Shown one piece after another: positions 51,423 to 61,015 of a stretch of 64,000 bases of DNA. The translations under genes and the position numbers were made by a program. Origin of the DNA: Kaistella carnis (GTDB taxonomy: Bacteria > Bacteroidota > Bacteroidia > Flavobacteriales > Weeksellaceae). Below the pieces are notes generated by a model. That model was not told the origin of the DNA, searched no databases, and saw only the letters and a list, made by a program, of their open reading frames with translations. Location: NCBI RefSeq assembly GCF_003860585.1, contig NZ_CP034159.1, positions 2,666,001 through 2,730,000 on the forward strand, given 5' to 3'. Positions within the stretch are counted from its first letter, which is position 1. The number at the start of each line of letters is the position of its first letter.

Positions 51423-54236
51423 ATGTTTTACGACCATCAATCGATCGAAAAAAAGTGGCAGAGTTTCTGGCAAGAAAATCAAACTTTTAAAACTGCAGAT
51501 ACAACCGATAAACCAAAATATTATGTTTTGGATATGTTTCCTTATCCTTCCGGAGCGGGTTTACACGTTGGTCATCCACTCGGTTATATCGCTTCAGATA
51601 TTTATGCGAGATATAAAAGACATCAGGGATTTAATGTTTTACACCCAATTGGATATGATTCTTTCGGTCTTCCAGCGGAACAGTATGCCATTCAAACTGG
51701 TCAGCATCCTGCAGTAACGACCGAAGAAAACATTACGCGCTACGAACAGCAGATGCGTAAAATCGGTTTTTCATTTGACTGGAGTAGGGAACTCAGAACT
51801 TCAGATGCTTCTTATTATAAATGGACGCAATGGATCTTTATTCAGCTTTTCGACTCGTGGTATAATAAAGCAACTGATAAAGCGAAAGATATTAAAGAAT
51901 TGATCCATCATTTTGAAAATTATGGAACAAACAACCTTTCGGCGGTTCAAAGCGACCAGTTGAGTTTCACCGCAGAAGAGTGGAAAAATGCATCTGAATT
52001 GGATCAACAGGATATTTTGTTGAATTATCGATTGGCTTATCGTGCAGAAACAACGGTAAATTGGTGTCCTGGTTTAGGAACTGTTTTGGCAAATGATGAG
52101 GTAAAAGACGGTAAATCTGAAAGGGGCGGTTTCCCTGTTTTCCAAAAGAAAATGATGCAGTGGAGCATGCGTATTACTGCGTATTCTGAAAGATTACTGC
52201 AAGGTTTAAACAATTTAGATTGGCCTCAACCTTTGAAAGATACCCAGGAATACTGGATCGGAAAATCTCAGGGTGCACTTGTAACTTTTGATGTGGAAGA
52301 TGCTGAGGAAAAAATTTCAGTTTTCACCACGCGTCCGGATACTATTTTTGGCGCAACATTTATAGTTTTAGCCCCGGAAAATCCTTTGGTTGAAAGTTTA
52401 ACGATCGAAGGGCAAAAGGAGGAAATAGAAAATTACATTGAACAAACTTCGAAGAAAACGGAGCGTGACCGTATGTCTGACGTGAAAAACGTTAGCGGTG
52501 CTTTCACAGGTTCTTATGCTTTAAATCCTTTCACGAAGGAGGAAATGCCGATCTATATTTCTGATTATGTGTTGATGGGTTACGGAACAGGTGCCGTGAT
52601 GGCGGTTCCGGCACATGATGAACGTGATCACCGTTTTGCAAAGAAATTCGATCTGAAAATTGTAAACGTTATCGAAAATGATAACGATATTCAGGAAGAG
52701 TCTTTTGATTCTAAAGATTCGGTTTGTGTGAATTCAGAATTTTTGAACGGTTTAAAATATGAGGACGCTAAAACTTTAATCATCAGCGAAATAGAAAAAG
52801 AGAATATTGGTCACGGAACTACTAATTACAGACAGCGGGATGCGATTTTTTCCCGTCAAAGATATTGGGGCGAGCCGGTTCCTGTATATTATAAGGAAGG
52901 AATGCCTTACACTTTGCCTTTTTCTGCTTTGCCATTAGAGTTGCCGGAAGTTGAAAAATATCTACCGACCGAAGATGGCGATCCACCTTTAGGAAACGCG
53001 AAAACATTTGCCTGGGATGAAGCGAATCAAAAAGTAGTTTCTACAGATTTAATAGATAACGAAACCGTATTTCCGCTAGAATTATCGACGATGCCTGGTT
53101 GGGCAGGAAGTTCCTGGTATTTCTTAAGATACATGGACCCAAATAATGATGAGGTTTTTACTGATAAAAATCTTTCCGATTACTGGGGACAAGTTGATTT
53201 ATATATTGGCGGAAGCGAACACGCAACCGGACATTTACTGTATTCCCGTTTCTGGAATATGTTTATGAAAGATCGAGGTTACATTAATCATGAAGAACCG
53301 TTTAAAAAACTCATTAATCAGGGGATGATTTTGGGGATGAGTGCGTATGTCTTGAGAATTGACGGAACAAATCAATATGTTTCGAATGGTTTAGCAAAAG
53401 ATCAACAAGTTCAAAAAATCCACGTGGATGTTTCTTTATTAAAAGGAGGAACTGATGAACTCGATATTGTGAAATTTAAAAACTGGCGTTCAGAATATGC
53501 TGAGGCGGAATTTATTTTAGAAGACGGAAAATATATTTGCGAACGTGAAGTTGAAAAAATGTCAAAGTCAAAATACAATGTGGTCAATCCAGATGATATT
53601 TGTGAGGAGTTTGGCGCCGACTGTTTGCGTTTATATGAAATGTTTTTGGGTCCATTAGAACAATCAAAACCCTGGAATACGCAAGGTTTAAGTGGCGTTT
53701 ATGGATTCTTAAAGAAATTCTATAATCTCTACTTTAATGGAGATGATTTCGAAGTTTCTGATGAGGAGCCAACCAAAGAAGAGTATAAAATCCTACACAC
53801 TTTAATTAAGAAAGTGGTGAATGATATAGAGCATTTCTCATTTAATACCTCTGTATCGCAATTTATGATAGCTGTGAACGAATTTCAGAAGCTTAAAACC
53901 AACAAAAGAAAAGTTTTAGAACCTTTGGCAATTATGGTTTCACCTTACGCACCCCATATTTCTGAAGAGTTGTGGAATAAATTAGGTCACCTTGAGTCTG
54001 TTGATTTTGCGCCTTTCCCTATTTTTGAAGAGAAATATCTCGTAGAAGATGAAATACAATATCCCGTAAGTTTTAATGGCAAGATGAGATTTAAGGTGCA
54101 GTTACCCGCTGACTTAACGGTGCCGCAAATTCAAGAAATTATTATGCAGGACGCAAGAACAATCGAACAGCTCAACGGAAATAATCCGAAAAAAGTAATC
54201 ATTGTCCCAAAAAAAATAATTAATATTGTGATCTAA
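51423..54236 (+). CDS. leuS: Leucyl-tRNA synthetase
   Basis: 937 residues, class I synthetase that charges tRNA-Leu. The HIGH motif appears as GLHVGHPLGYIASD (about residue 46) and KMSKS as EKMSKSKYN (about residue 710). The editing domain (TTRPDTIFGATFIVLAPE; YGTGAVMAVPAHDERD) is complete. There is an insert in the catalytic part before KMSKS, as usual in bacterial LeuRS. The C-terminal domain ends VIIVPKKIINIVI. TAAATTTG 23 bp upstream of the start may be the -7 promoter box. Confidence 0.97.
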   Translation: MFYDHQSIEKKWQSFWQENQTFKTADTTDKPKYYVLDMFPYPSGAGLHVGHPLGYIASDIYARYKRHQGFNVLHPIGYDSFGLPAEQYAIQTGQHPAVTTEENITRYEQQMRKIGFSFDWSRELRTSDASYYKWTQWIFIQLFDSWYNKATDKAKDIKELIHHFENYGTNNLSAVQSDQLSFTAEEWKNASELDQQDILLNYRLAYRAETTVNWCPGLGTVLANDEVKDGKSERGGFPVFQKKMMQWSMRITAYSERLLQGLNNLDWPQPLKDTQEYWIGKSQGALVTFDVEDAEEKISVFTTRPDTIFGATFIVLAPENPLVESLTIEGQKEEIENYIEQTSKKTERDRMSDVKNVSGAFTGSYALNPFTKEEMPIYISDYVLMGYGTGAVMAVPAHDERDHRFAKKFDLKIVNVIENDNDIQEESFDSKDSVCVNSEFLNGLKYEDAKTLIISEIEKENIGHGTTNYRQRDAIFSRQRYWGEPVPVYYKEGMPYTLPFSALPLELPEVEKYLPTEDGDPPLGNAKTFAWDEANQKVVSTDLIDNETVFPLELSTMPGWAGSSWYFLRYMDPNNDEVFTDKNLSDYWGQVDLYIGGSEHATGHLLYSRFWNMFMKDRGYINHEEPFKKLINQGMILGMSAYVLRIDGTNQYVSNGLAKDQQVQKIHVDVSLLKGGTDELDIVKFKNWRSEYAEAEFILEDGKYICEREVEKMSKSKYNVVNPDDICEEFGADCLRLYEMFLGPLEQSKPWNTQGLSGVYGFLKKFYNLYFNGDDFEVSDEEPTKEEYKILHTLIKKVVNDIEHFSFNTSVSQFMIAVNEFQKLKTNKRKVLEPLAIMVSPYAPHISEELWNKLGHLESVDFAPFPIFEEKYLVEDEIQYPVSFNGKMRFKVQLPADLTVPQIQEIIMQDARTIEQLNGNNPKKVIIVPKKIINIVI

Positions 54237-54498
54237 ATGAAGATTTTACTAAAATATTTATAGCAAAATCAAAAAAAAGCGAGGCGGTTTTTTATTAATT
54301 TTTTAAGGGTATTTTTAAAACTGGGTATTATACTCATTATTTTATACTTTTTTTGAGGATATATTAATGTTAACTATTAATAATATGCAGAAAAATTAAT
54401 CTCATTATGTGCCAAGTACTTGCATTATTAAATATTTTAACTTTATTTTACAGCCCGAAAGTATTTTAAAAAAAATAACAATTATAATTTAGTTTAGT

Positions 54499-55368
54499 AT
54501 GGAAATGAATGTTTCAAACAACGAGGAGCAAGTAGTTGCTAAAAAGTTAGGGGGATTAAATCCTAGTTTAATTATTCCAATTCTTATTGTAATAGGTATC
54601 GCGATTTACATATTTGTATTGGGTAATCCAGGTAATTTTAAAGCTGATCCAAGGCTTAACGGTCTTTCATCTGTAGCTTTTTCTGGTTTAGAAACCAAAG
54701 AATTGCATCCTGGAGATGGGTTTATGGGAATTATCTACATGGGTGGTCCAATCGTACCTATCCTTATTTCTTTCATGATTATCGTAATCGTGTTCTCTAT
54801 CGAGCGTGCTTTGGTATTAGGTAAAGCTTCTGGAAAAGGAAACATTGATAATTTTGTTTTAAATGTAAGAAGATTATTAAACCAAAACAAAATCGATGAA
54901 GCACTAGAAGAGTGTGACAGACAAGAAGGTTCTATTGGGAATGTAGTGAAAGAAGGATTAACTACTTACAAAGCATTATCACATGACACTTCTTTGAACA
55001 AAGAACAAAAAATGGTAGCGCTTAACAAATCAATCGAAGAAGCGACTACACTTGAGATGCCAATGTTAGAGAAAAACATGATGGTATTGTCAACATTGGG
55101 TACAGTAGCAACATTGGTAGCGCTATTAGGAACAGTAATCGGGATGATTAAAGCATTTAGTGCATTAGGTTCAGGAGGTGGAACACCGGATTCTGCTGCC
55201 TTATCAATCGGTATTTCTGAGGCGTTAGTAAATACGGCTTTAGGTATTGGTACATCAGCGGTAGCGATTATCCTTTATAACTATTTTACTTCTAAAATTG
55301 ACGGATTAACGTTCAAAATTGACGAAATCGCAATGTCAATTCAGCAGTCTTTCGCAGAATTCCACTAA
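54499..55368 (+). CDS. exbB: MotA/TolQ/ExbB proton channel family protein
   Basis: 289 residues, the proton-channel subunit that energises TonB. An N-terminal helix (LNPSLIIPILIVIGIAIYIFVLG) precedes the core: helix GGPIVPILISFMIIVIVFSIERALVLG, a cytoplasmic part, then MMVLSTLGTVATLVALLGTVIGMIKAFSAL and ISEALVNTALGIGTSAVAIILYNYFTSKID, the conserved pore helices. It begins an operon with two exbD genes and tonB. The gap upstream (262 bp, AT-rich) has a possible promoter with TAACTTTA. Confidence 0.94.
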   Translation: MEMNVSNNEEQVVAKKLGGLNPSLIIPILIVIGIAIYIFVLGNPGNFKADPRLNGLSSVAFSGLETKELHPGDGFMGIIYMGGPIVPILISFMIIVIVFSIERALVLGKASGKGNIDNFVLNVRRLLNQNKIDEALEECDRQEGSIGNVVKEGLTTYKALSHDTSLNKEQKMVALNKSIEEATTLEMPMLEKNMMVLSTLGTVATLVALLGTVIGMIKAFSALGSGGGTPDSAALSIGISEALVNTALGIGTSAVAIILYNYFTSKIDGLTFKIDEIAMSIQQSFAEFH

Positions 55369-55443
55369 GAGTTTCGCACTGATTGGAGATGATTTAATTT
55401 TGATCATCTCAAAAAGCAGAAGTTTAATAAAAAATTATTTACA

Positions 55444-56046
55444 ATGGCGAGAGTCAAACCAAAAAGACATAATATAAGGGTAGATATGACGGCAATGACC
55501 GATGTATCATTTCTACTCCTTACATTCTTTATCCTCACGGCTCAGTTTGCAAAACCTGATATCGAGACGATAACAACGCCATCTTCTATATCTGAAAAGC
55601 TTCTTCCGGATGCAAGTTTGATGACTATATTAAGTACAACAGACGGAAGATTCTATTTTACCCCCGTGGAAAACGGAACCGAGCGTATTGCTTTGTTGGA
55701 TAAAATGGGAGAGAAGTATGGTATGAAATTTACTGACAAAGAAAAAGTCGCTTTTTCAAATGCTCAGTCGATTGGGGTTCCCATGAATCAATTAAAAGGA
55801 TTTTTGGATCTTTCGGATGAAGACCGTAAGGCTTTCAAAAGTAAGACAGGAATTCCCATGGATAGTACAAATAAAGAATTAATTGATTGGGTACAACAAA
55901 GTTTAGCCGTAAATCCAGATTACAAATTAGCGATCAAAGGAGATACAGAAACGAAATATCCTAAGGTGAAAGCTCTATTTGAGGGATTGAGAGATATCGA
56001 CTTCTTGAAGTTCTGGTTAATAACAAGTCAAGAAACGGCACAATAA
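55444..56046 (+). CDS. exbD: ExbD/TolR-family protein, first copy
   Basis: 200 residues. The N-terminal cytoplasmic tail and single membrane helix show the conserved Asp: IRVDMTAMTDVSFLLLTFFILTAQFAKPD. The rest is a periplasmic domain that ends LRDIDFLKFWLITS. It differs from the second copy by a longer insert in the middle. It couples the proton flow in ExbB to TonB. Confidence 0.92.
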   Translation: MARVKPKRHNIRVDMTAMTDVSFLLLTFFILTAQFAKPDIETITTPSSISEKLLPDASLMTILSTTDGRFYFTPVENGTERIALLDKMGEKYGMKFTDKEKVAFSNAQSIGVPMNQLKGFLDLSDEDRKAFKSKTGIPMDSTNKELIDWVQQSLAVNPDYKLAIKGDTETKYPKVKALFEGLRDIDFLKFWLITSQETAQ

Positions 56047-56053
56047 TTAAGAA

Positions 56054-56620
56054 ATGGCAGAAGTACAAGTAAAAGACAACGGCGGGAAAGGCGGAAAGGT
56101 GCGCTCAAAAAAGCAGGTACCTCACGTTGATTTAACTCCCATGGTGGATTTGGCGTTCCTTTTGATCACATTCTTTATGTTAGTGACCACTTTTAACAAA
56201 CCGAACGTGATGGATTTGGGTCTACCGGCAAAACCGAAAGACAACCAAAAAGCACCAGATACAGAAATTGATTTATCAAATTCGATTTCATTAATTATCG
56301 GGAAAGACAATAGAATTTTCTATCATCAGCTAGACCAGGCAGGATTGAATGATCAAACATTGCAGGAAACTACTTTCGATAGAAATGGGATTACAAAAGT
56401 AATCGAGCAAGCTAAATCCAGAGCAAAAGATCAAAGTAAATTTACAGTGATCATTAAGCCAACGGATGATGCAATATATAAGAACTTTGTAGATATTCTG
56501 GATGAGATGGCCATTACCAAAAATGAAATATATGGGGTAACCGATATTAAATCTTGGGAGCAGGCTATTTATGATAGAAAAGTAGGAACTTCGGCAACCC
56601 CGGCGGCATCTACGAAATAG
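56054..56620 (+). CDS. exbD: ExbD/TolR-family protein, second copy
   Basis: 188 residues, 7 bp after the first copy. The membrane helix with its conserved Asp reads VDLTPMVDLAFLLITFFMLVTTFNKPN. The periplasmic part ends near IYGVTDIKSWEQAIYDRK. Two different ExbD proteins per operon are usual in Bacteroidota and may form heteromers. The tail is Ala/Thr rich (TSATPAAS). Confidence 0.93.
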   Translation: MAEVQVKDNGGKGGKVRSKKQVPHVDLTPMVDLAFLLITFFMLVTTFNKPNVMDLGLPAKPKDNQKAPDTEIDLSNSISLIIGKDNRIFYHQLDQAGLNDQTLQETTFDRNGITKVIEQAKSRAKDQSKFTVIIKPTDDAIYKNFVDILDEMAITKNEIYGVTDIKSWEQAIYDRKVGTSATPAASTK

Positions 56621-56652
56621 AATACTACTTTTAATATTTAATAGAAAGAATA

Positions 56653-57492
56653 ATGGCAGATGAAAACTCTTACAACTCTACCCAGACTCTGGATGAGATT
56701 GTATTTGAAAATAGAAATAAAGCGTATGGCGCCTATGATCTGAGAACGAGATACAGATCAATGCTTACGAAGGCTTTCATCTTTGGAACACTACTTTTTC
56801 TTGTCGTAGCAATCACACCGTTTGTAGCGATGAAAATAAAGGAAATGAACGCCAAGGAGACCACAGAAGTGAATGCCAATTTAATTGACATTCTTCCTGA
56901 AGAGGAGCTTATTATTGAGCAGCCTAAAGAAGAAGAACCACCTCCACCACCGCCGCCAAAAGAGCCGGAAGTGCAGGAAGTGATTCAGAATGTTGTGCCT
57001 GAACCGGTGAAAGCTCCAAAGGTGGAAACACCGCCGCCGCCAATCAGTAAGCAATTGGAAACTACTACTGGGGTGGTTGCTGTAGAAGGGGTGAAAACTC
57101 CAACTTACTCTCCACCACCGCCACCACCATCAACTGGTAAAACGGCGACAGTGGAAGTTAAACCACAGGTTTCTGAAACCCAGGTTTATACAGAAGTAGA
57201 ACAGTTGGCAGAATTCCCTGGGGGAATCAACTCCTTTAGAAGCAAAGTAGGTAACAGTTTCGATACCTCTGTAATGGAAGGTGATGAAGGAACCGTTAAA
57301 AGTGAAATTACCTTTGTTGTAGAAAGAGATGGTAGTATTACTGATGTAAAAGCAAGTGGATCTAATAAAGATTTTAACGCGGAAGCAATCAGAACAGTGA
57401 AGTCCATTAAAAACAAATGGTCCCCTGCAAAAATTAATGGTAAAGCGGTAAGATACCGTTTCAGATTACCACTAACAATGCAGTTTGAGTAA
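56653..57492 (+). CDS. tonB: Energy transducer TonB
   Basis: 279 residues. A cytoplasmic start with the Bacteroidota-type motif ENRNKAYGAYDLR is followed by one membrane helix (about 38-62), a proline-rich periplasmic linker (EEEPPPPPPPKEPE; SPPPPPPSTGK) and the C-terminal TonB domain (EFPGGINSFRSKVG, VERDGSITDVKASG, NKWSPAKINGKAVRYRFRLPL). It carries energy to receptors such as the SusC protein at the left of the window. A terminator follows, so the operon likely ends here. Confidence 0.95.
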   Translation: MADENSYNSTQTLDEIVFENRNKAYGAYDLRTRYRSMLTKAFIFGTLLFLVVAITPFVAMKIKEMNAKETTEVNANLIDILPEEELIIEQPKEEEPPPPPPPKEPEVQEVIQNVVPEPVKAPKVETPPPPISKQLETTTGVVAVEGVKTPTYSPPPPPPSTGKTATVEVKPQVSETQVYTEVEQLAEFPGGINSFRSKVGNSFDTSVMEGDEGTVKSEITFVVERDGSITDVKASGSNKDFNAEAIRTVKSIKNKWSPAKINGKAVRYRFRLPLTMQFE

Positions 57493-57513
57493 AATTTTTC
57501 AATCAAATCATAG

Positions 57514-57551
57514 AAAAGAGAAGTGTATGCTTCTCTTTTTTATTTTTTTTG
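57514..57551 (+). terminator. Terminator of the exbB-exbD-exbD-tonB operon
   Basis: AAAAGAGAAG-TGTATG-CTTCTCTTTT is followed by TTATTTTTTTT. Right after it TAGTTTTG (57552-57559) may be the -7 box of a promoter for the next genes. Confidence 0.85.
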
Positions 57552-57566
57552 TAGTTTTGTCCTATT

Positions 57567-57764
57567 ATGATTTTCAATTGGCTTTCATTAGTAACGGGTT
57601 TCTTCTACGTTGTTTTAGGAGTGTTCGTCATTATATATAAATTTTTTGTGATCTTTTTAGAAACCAATATTGCATACTCTCTGGGAGCTTTATTGATTGC
57701 CTATGGCGTGTTCAGAATAGTACGTGCAATTTATAGACTTCGCCAGCAACGTTATGAAGAATAG
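57567..57764 (+). CDS. Small membrane protein
   Basis: 65 residues with two membrane helices (LSLVTGFFYVVLGVFVIIYKFFVIF and IAYSLGALLIAYGVFRIVRAIY) and a basic C-terminus. It overlaps the start of the next gene by 11 bases, so translation is coupled. It is common in this position next to the PstS-like lipoprotein in Flavobacteriia, as far as I know; the function is unknown. Confidence 0.75.
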   Translation: MIFNWLSLVTGFFYVVLGVFVIIYKFFVIFLETNIAYSLGALLIAYGVFRIVRAIYRLRQQRYEE

Positions 57765-58626
57765 TATATTATTGTGGATGTTCGGATTTTTATTTCTCGC
57801 AGAATCCTGCAAAAAATCTGATCATGTGGTAGATACTCCACAGCAGGGGACAATTACCATGGAAGTCGATGAGTCTTTCCAAAGTGTTTCAGAAGCTTTA
57901 ACCGAACGTTATATGGCGCTCTATCCGGGAACCAAAATTAATCTTGTCATTAAAAAAGAAGATCTGGCTCTTTTGGATTTACTTGATAATAAAGCGCGTG
58001 TAATTGTGATGTCAAGAGATTTAACTGATGATGAAAAGAAAGCATATAAGCAGAAAGTAGATTTGGATTTATTGCCTGCAAAATTTGCTGCAGATGCAGC
58101 TGTTTTTATCGTTCCGAAAAATTCAACCAGAGAAAGCATTACCATGGATGAGATTAGGAATGAATTAAATTCTGACAAAAAAAATATAACTTTTGATGCC
58201 ACTAACTCCAGTAATCTGAATTTTGTTGCTCAAAAGCTGAATACTACACCAACCAAACTAAAATTTTCAATTATTAACGGCAACAAAAATTTAGCTGAGC
58301 AGCTGAATCAGTTTCCGGATAAAATTGGAGTGATCAGTTTAAATACATTGAGCAGACCTTATGATGCGGAATCTGAAGCACTGCGAAATTCAGTGAAGAT
58401 CCTCAAAGTGGTACAGGGTAGTCAATCTTATGAACCTGTATTAAAAAATCTGGCAAATATGTCCTATCCATTTACCCGCGTTTTATATTTTCTAACCAAC
58501 GAAAAATATTTCGGTTTGGGAAATGGCTTTATCCGTTTCTCCTGTACACAATTGGGGCAGATTGTAGTAGCTAAAGAAGGACTTCAGCCTTACAATATTT
58601 TCAAGAGAGAAGTTCAGATGCGTTAA
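57754..58626 (+). CDS. PstS-like substrate-binding lipoprotein
   Basis: 290 residues starting MKNSILLWMFGFLFLAESC, a lipoprotein signal (Cys 19). The mature part resembles phosphate-type periplasmic binding proteins: LTERYMALYPGTKINLVI, ARVIVMSRDLTDDEKKAYKQ, ADAAVFIVPKNSTRESITMDEIR and the end FIRFSCTQLGQIVVAKEGLQPYNI. No transporter genes follow, so uptake is not indicated. It sits between tonB and the TPR gene. I chose ATG 57754, since the upstream extension overlaps the small membrane protein. Confidence 0.85.
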   Translation: MKNSILLWMFGFLFLAESCKKSDHVVDTPQQGTITMEVDESFQSVSEALTERYMALYPGTKINLVIKKEDLALLDLLDNKARVIVMSRDLTDDEKKAYKQKVDLDLLPAKFAADAAVFIVPKNSTRESITMDEIRNELNSDKKNITFDATNSSNLNFVAQKLNTTPTKLKFSIINGNKNLAEQLNQFPDKIGVISLNTLSRPYDAESEALRNSVKILKVVQGSQSYEPVLKNLANMSYPFTRVLYFLTNEKYFGLGNGFIRFSCTQLGQIVVAKEGLQPYNIFKREVQMR

Positions 58627-58729
58627 ATTTTATTAAAATAGCCATCTATAGAGAACAACCAGAATTTTGGTATAAAAATTGGGTATGGTATCGAGTTAAC
58701 TTAAAATAACAATTATTAAACAATTTAAA

Positions 58730-60394
58730 ATGAAAGATATAATGAATTTGACCAAGAAAATAGCATTCGGGGTTTCAGTAGGTTTTTTGTCTAATTTTGC
58801 TTTTGGCCAAACATTGCAGGAAGGAATTAATAGCGCCGATAGTCATAAATATGCGGCCGCTAGACAGGTTTTTACTGATATGGTAGCGAAATCAGCAACT
58901 GCTGAAAATTATTTTTATTTAGGAAACTCATATTTAACACAGTTCGAACCAAATTTCGAAAAAGCTCAGGAGATTTTTAATAAAGGTTTAGAGGCTGATA
59001 AAAAAAGCAATCTAAACAAAATCGGCTTGGCTTCAGTAAAATTAGGAAGAGGAGATAAATCAGCGATCGCGCAAATTCAGGGGATTGTAAAAGATTCAAG
59101 AGAGAAGGATGCAGATGTATTGTATAGAGCTGCAGAAGCTTTAACTCTATTTGGTGGTGCAGCTAATGCAGATACCGCAATTGAATATTTAAATAAAGCA
59201 ATCGAAAGATCTGCTAAAAATGGCACACCGGCTCATTATTATTATACCTTGGGTGACGCATACCGTCTGAAATTAACAAACAGTCCACAAGTTGCAGGAT
59301 CTGCAATGACTGCGTATGAAAAAGCCTTGCCTTCAGCAAAAAACAAAGCTTCTGTTTTTACAAGAATTGGAACTTTGTGGATGCAGGCTCAACAATGGCA
59401 GCCAGCTAAAGAGAATATAGATAAAGCAATTGCTGCTGACCCAACATATGCTCCGGCGTATAAAGCAAAAGCTGCGTACGATATCAGATATCAGCAAAAT
59501 GCTTTAGCTACTCAGGATTTGATCAACTACGCAAAATATGCTGATGAGGATCCGGATACCCAGTTAGAGATTTCTAAATTATTCTTTACAAATGAAGATT
59601 ATGGAAATTCAAAAATTTATCTAGATAAGGTTTTTGACAAAGTTGAAGATCCAATCAAATATAAATTGAGAGCTTATTTATCCTATGCTGATGGAGATTA
59701 TGCAGCGGCAAAAAGCAGTATGGATATGTTCCTCTCAAAAGCTGAAAAAACAAGAGTTCTTCCTGCAGATCAAGGTTTACAGGGATTAATCGCTGCTGGA
59801 TTAGCAAAAGATGAAACGGATGCTACTAAAAAAGCAGCGTTAATGACGGAGTCTCAACAAAAAATCGCTATTGCTAAAGCAGCAAAAGACGAAACCATGA
59901 AGTGGGATGAGGAATTAGTTAAAATTAAAGGTGGGGGTGCAGTTAATCAAGCTTCAGTAGATGCAGGACCAACAAATCCTCAAATTGAAGGACTTAAGAA
60001 AATGGTAGCAGCAAATCCACAAGATACTGACGCCTTATTTAAGTTGGCAAATGCATACCAGGAAGCGAAAAACTGGAATGGTGCAATTCATTCATGGACT
60101 AAAATGAGTGGTTTACTTCCAGATTGGGCTCCTGCTTATTACAGTCAGGGATATGCTTATCAGCAAGCAGGCAACACCGAGTTGGCCACGATCGCATATG
60201 AGAAATATATCGCAACTGTAAAACCTGCCGATATGGAAGCTTCGAAGGAAACTTTGTCTTATGCCTATTTCGCAGTAGCATATTTAGTAAAAGACAGTAA
60301 TCCGGCAAAAGCAAAAGATTACGCAAGTAAATCAGTTCAGTTAAATCCTACTTATCAGGATGCTGTGAACTTAAATAATCAGTTGAACAAATAA
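58730..60394 (+). CDS. Secreted tetratricopeptide-repeat protein
   Basis: 554 residues with a signal peptide (KKIAFGVSVGFLSNFAFGQ). Several TPR units follow: AARQVFTDMVAKSATAENYFYLGNSYL, AQEIFNKGLEADKKS, AIEYLNKAIERSAKNGTPAHYYYTLGDAYRL, WQPAKENIDKAIAADPTYAPAYKAKA and the C-terminal units up to QLNPTYQDAVN. TPRs bind proteins; here a role in the envelope complex with TonB components is suggested only by its position. The start may be 58730 or 58742. A strong terminator follows. Confidence 0.9.
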   Translation: MKDIMNLTKKIAFGVSVGFLSNFAFGQTLQEGINSADSHKYAAARQVFTDMVAKSATAENYFYLGNSYLTQFEPNFEKAQEIFNKGLEADKKSNLNKIGLASVKLGRGDKSAIAQIQGIVKDSREKDADVLYRAAEALTLFGGAANADTAIEYLNKAIERSAKNGTPAHYYYTLGDAYRLKLTNSPQVAGSAMTAYEKALPSAKNKASVFTRIGTLWMQAQQWQPAKENIDKAIAADPTYAPAYKAKAAYDIRYQQNALATQDLINYAKYADEDPDTQLEISKLFFTNEDYGNSKIYLDKVFDKVEDPIKYKLRAYLSYADGDYAAAKSSMDMFLSKAEKTRVLPADQGLQGLIAAGLAKDETDATKKAALMTESQQKIAIAKAAKDETMKWDEELVKIKGGGAVNQASVDAGPTNPQIEGLKKMVAANPQDTDALFKLANAYQEAKNWNGAIHSWTKMSGLLPDWAPAYYSQGYAYQQAGNTELATIAYEKYIATVKPADMEASKETLSYAYFAVAYLVKDSNPAKAKDYASKSVQLNPTYQDAVNLNNQLNK

Positions 60395-60412
60395 GTTTTT
60401 ACAACAGATATT

Positions 60413-60443
60413 AATCCCCATCGAAAGTTGGGGATTTTTTTTT
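60413..60443 (+). terminator. Terminator after the TPR gene
   Basis: AATCCCCA (60413-60420) pairs with TGGGGATT (60429-60436) around an 8-nt loop, followed by a run of T. Confidence 0.9.
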
Positions 60444-60451
60444 GCTTTATT

Positions 60452-60600
60452 TCTTTGGGCGGTTCCCCGCCTGGCTTACAAAAGGTCTGCATAAATTTCC
60501 CTACGCCAGGGGACCGGGCTCTACGTTACAATTCCTCGCGCCTTGGCAAGTCCTGCGCATGCTGTGGGATTTCCACTGCGATCCCTACCGCAACTTGGGT
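60452..60600. repeat. Dispersed palindromic repeat region, copy 3 (diverged)
   Basis: A GC-rich block in AT-rich surroundings. Its right half has CCGGGCTCTACGTTACAATTCC and, after a 40-bp centre, GGGATTTCCACTGCGATCCC followed by TACCGC, matching the flanks of the copies at 34264 and 41475. The left half holds CCCCGCCTGGC and GCCAGGGG, another inverted repeat. A short open frame crossing it is not a gene. Confidence 0.6.
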
Positions 60601-60721
60601 TAAGTTTCCTCATTTCTGGATAAAATAGATAAAGTGGAAAACTTTTTGGGTTGGTATTTCGCTGTAAAACAATTTGTTATAAAATGAATTCTTTGAATGT
60701 TAATAATAGTTCACAAAAGAG

Positions 60722-60752
60722 TTGCGAGATTAGTTAAGTGGGGTTACATTTG
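60722..60752 (+). promoter_or_regulatory. rrn promoter P1
   Basis: TTG (60722) and TACATTTG (60745-60752) are 20 bp apart, followed by CACC. First of three similar promoters upstream of 16S. Confidence 0.65.
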
Positions 60753-60846
60753 CACCACTCTAAAAAACAGAGTAGCGAAGTAGAATAGTAAGTGATTGGA
60801 GGTAATGTGGGGATTAATAATTTTTCATCATTATCAAAATAAAAGC

Positions 60847-60876
60847 TTGCTAATTAAGAAAAACTTCTTATCTTTG
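60847..60876 (+). promoter_or_regulatory. rrn promoter P2
   Basis: TTG (60847) and TATCTTTG (60869-60876) are 19 bp apart, followed by CAATC. The region after it, GAGAGAAGGGGAGCGAAGTAG, resembles the leader after P1 (AGAGTAGCGAAGTAG). Confidence 0.7.
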
Positions 60877-60983
60877 CAATCCCAAATCGAGAGAGAAGGG
60901 GAGCGAAGTAGGAATAGATTGAATGATTAGAGAGGAGGGTTATTGGTTACTTAAAAAAAACTTTTAACAATCTTTATAAAACA

Positions 60984-61015
60984 TTTGGTCAATTAGAAAT
61001 AAGTTTATACTTTTG
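60984..61015 (+). promoter_or_regulatory. rrn promoter P3 (closest to 16S)
   Basis: TTTG (60984-60987) and TACTTTTG (61008-61015) are 20 bp apart, followed by CACTC. It is about 140 bp before the mature 16S end. The 762-bp gap from the TPR gene to 16S holds only the repeat, these promoters and the leader. Confidence 0.7.

Noticed and set aside
60428..60628. Short frame downstream of the TPR gene
   Set aside because: It covers the terminator and the third dispersed repeat.
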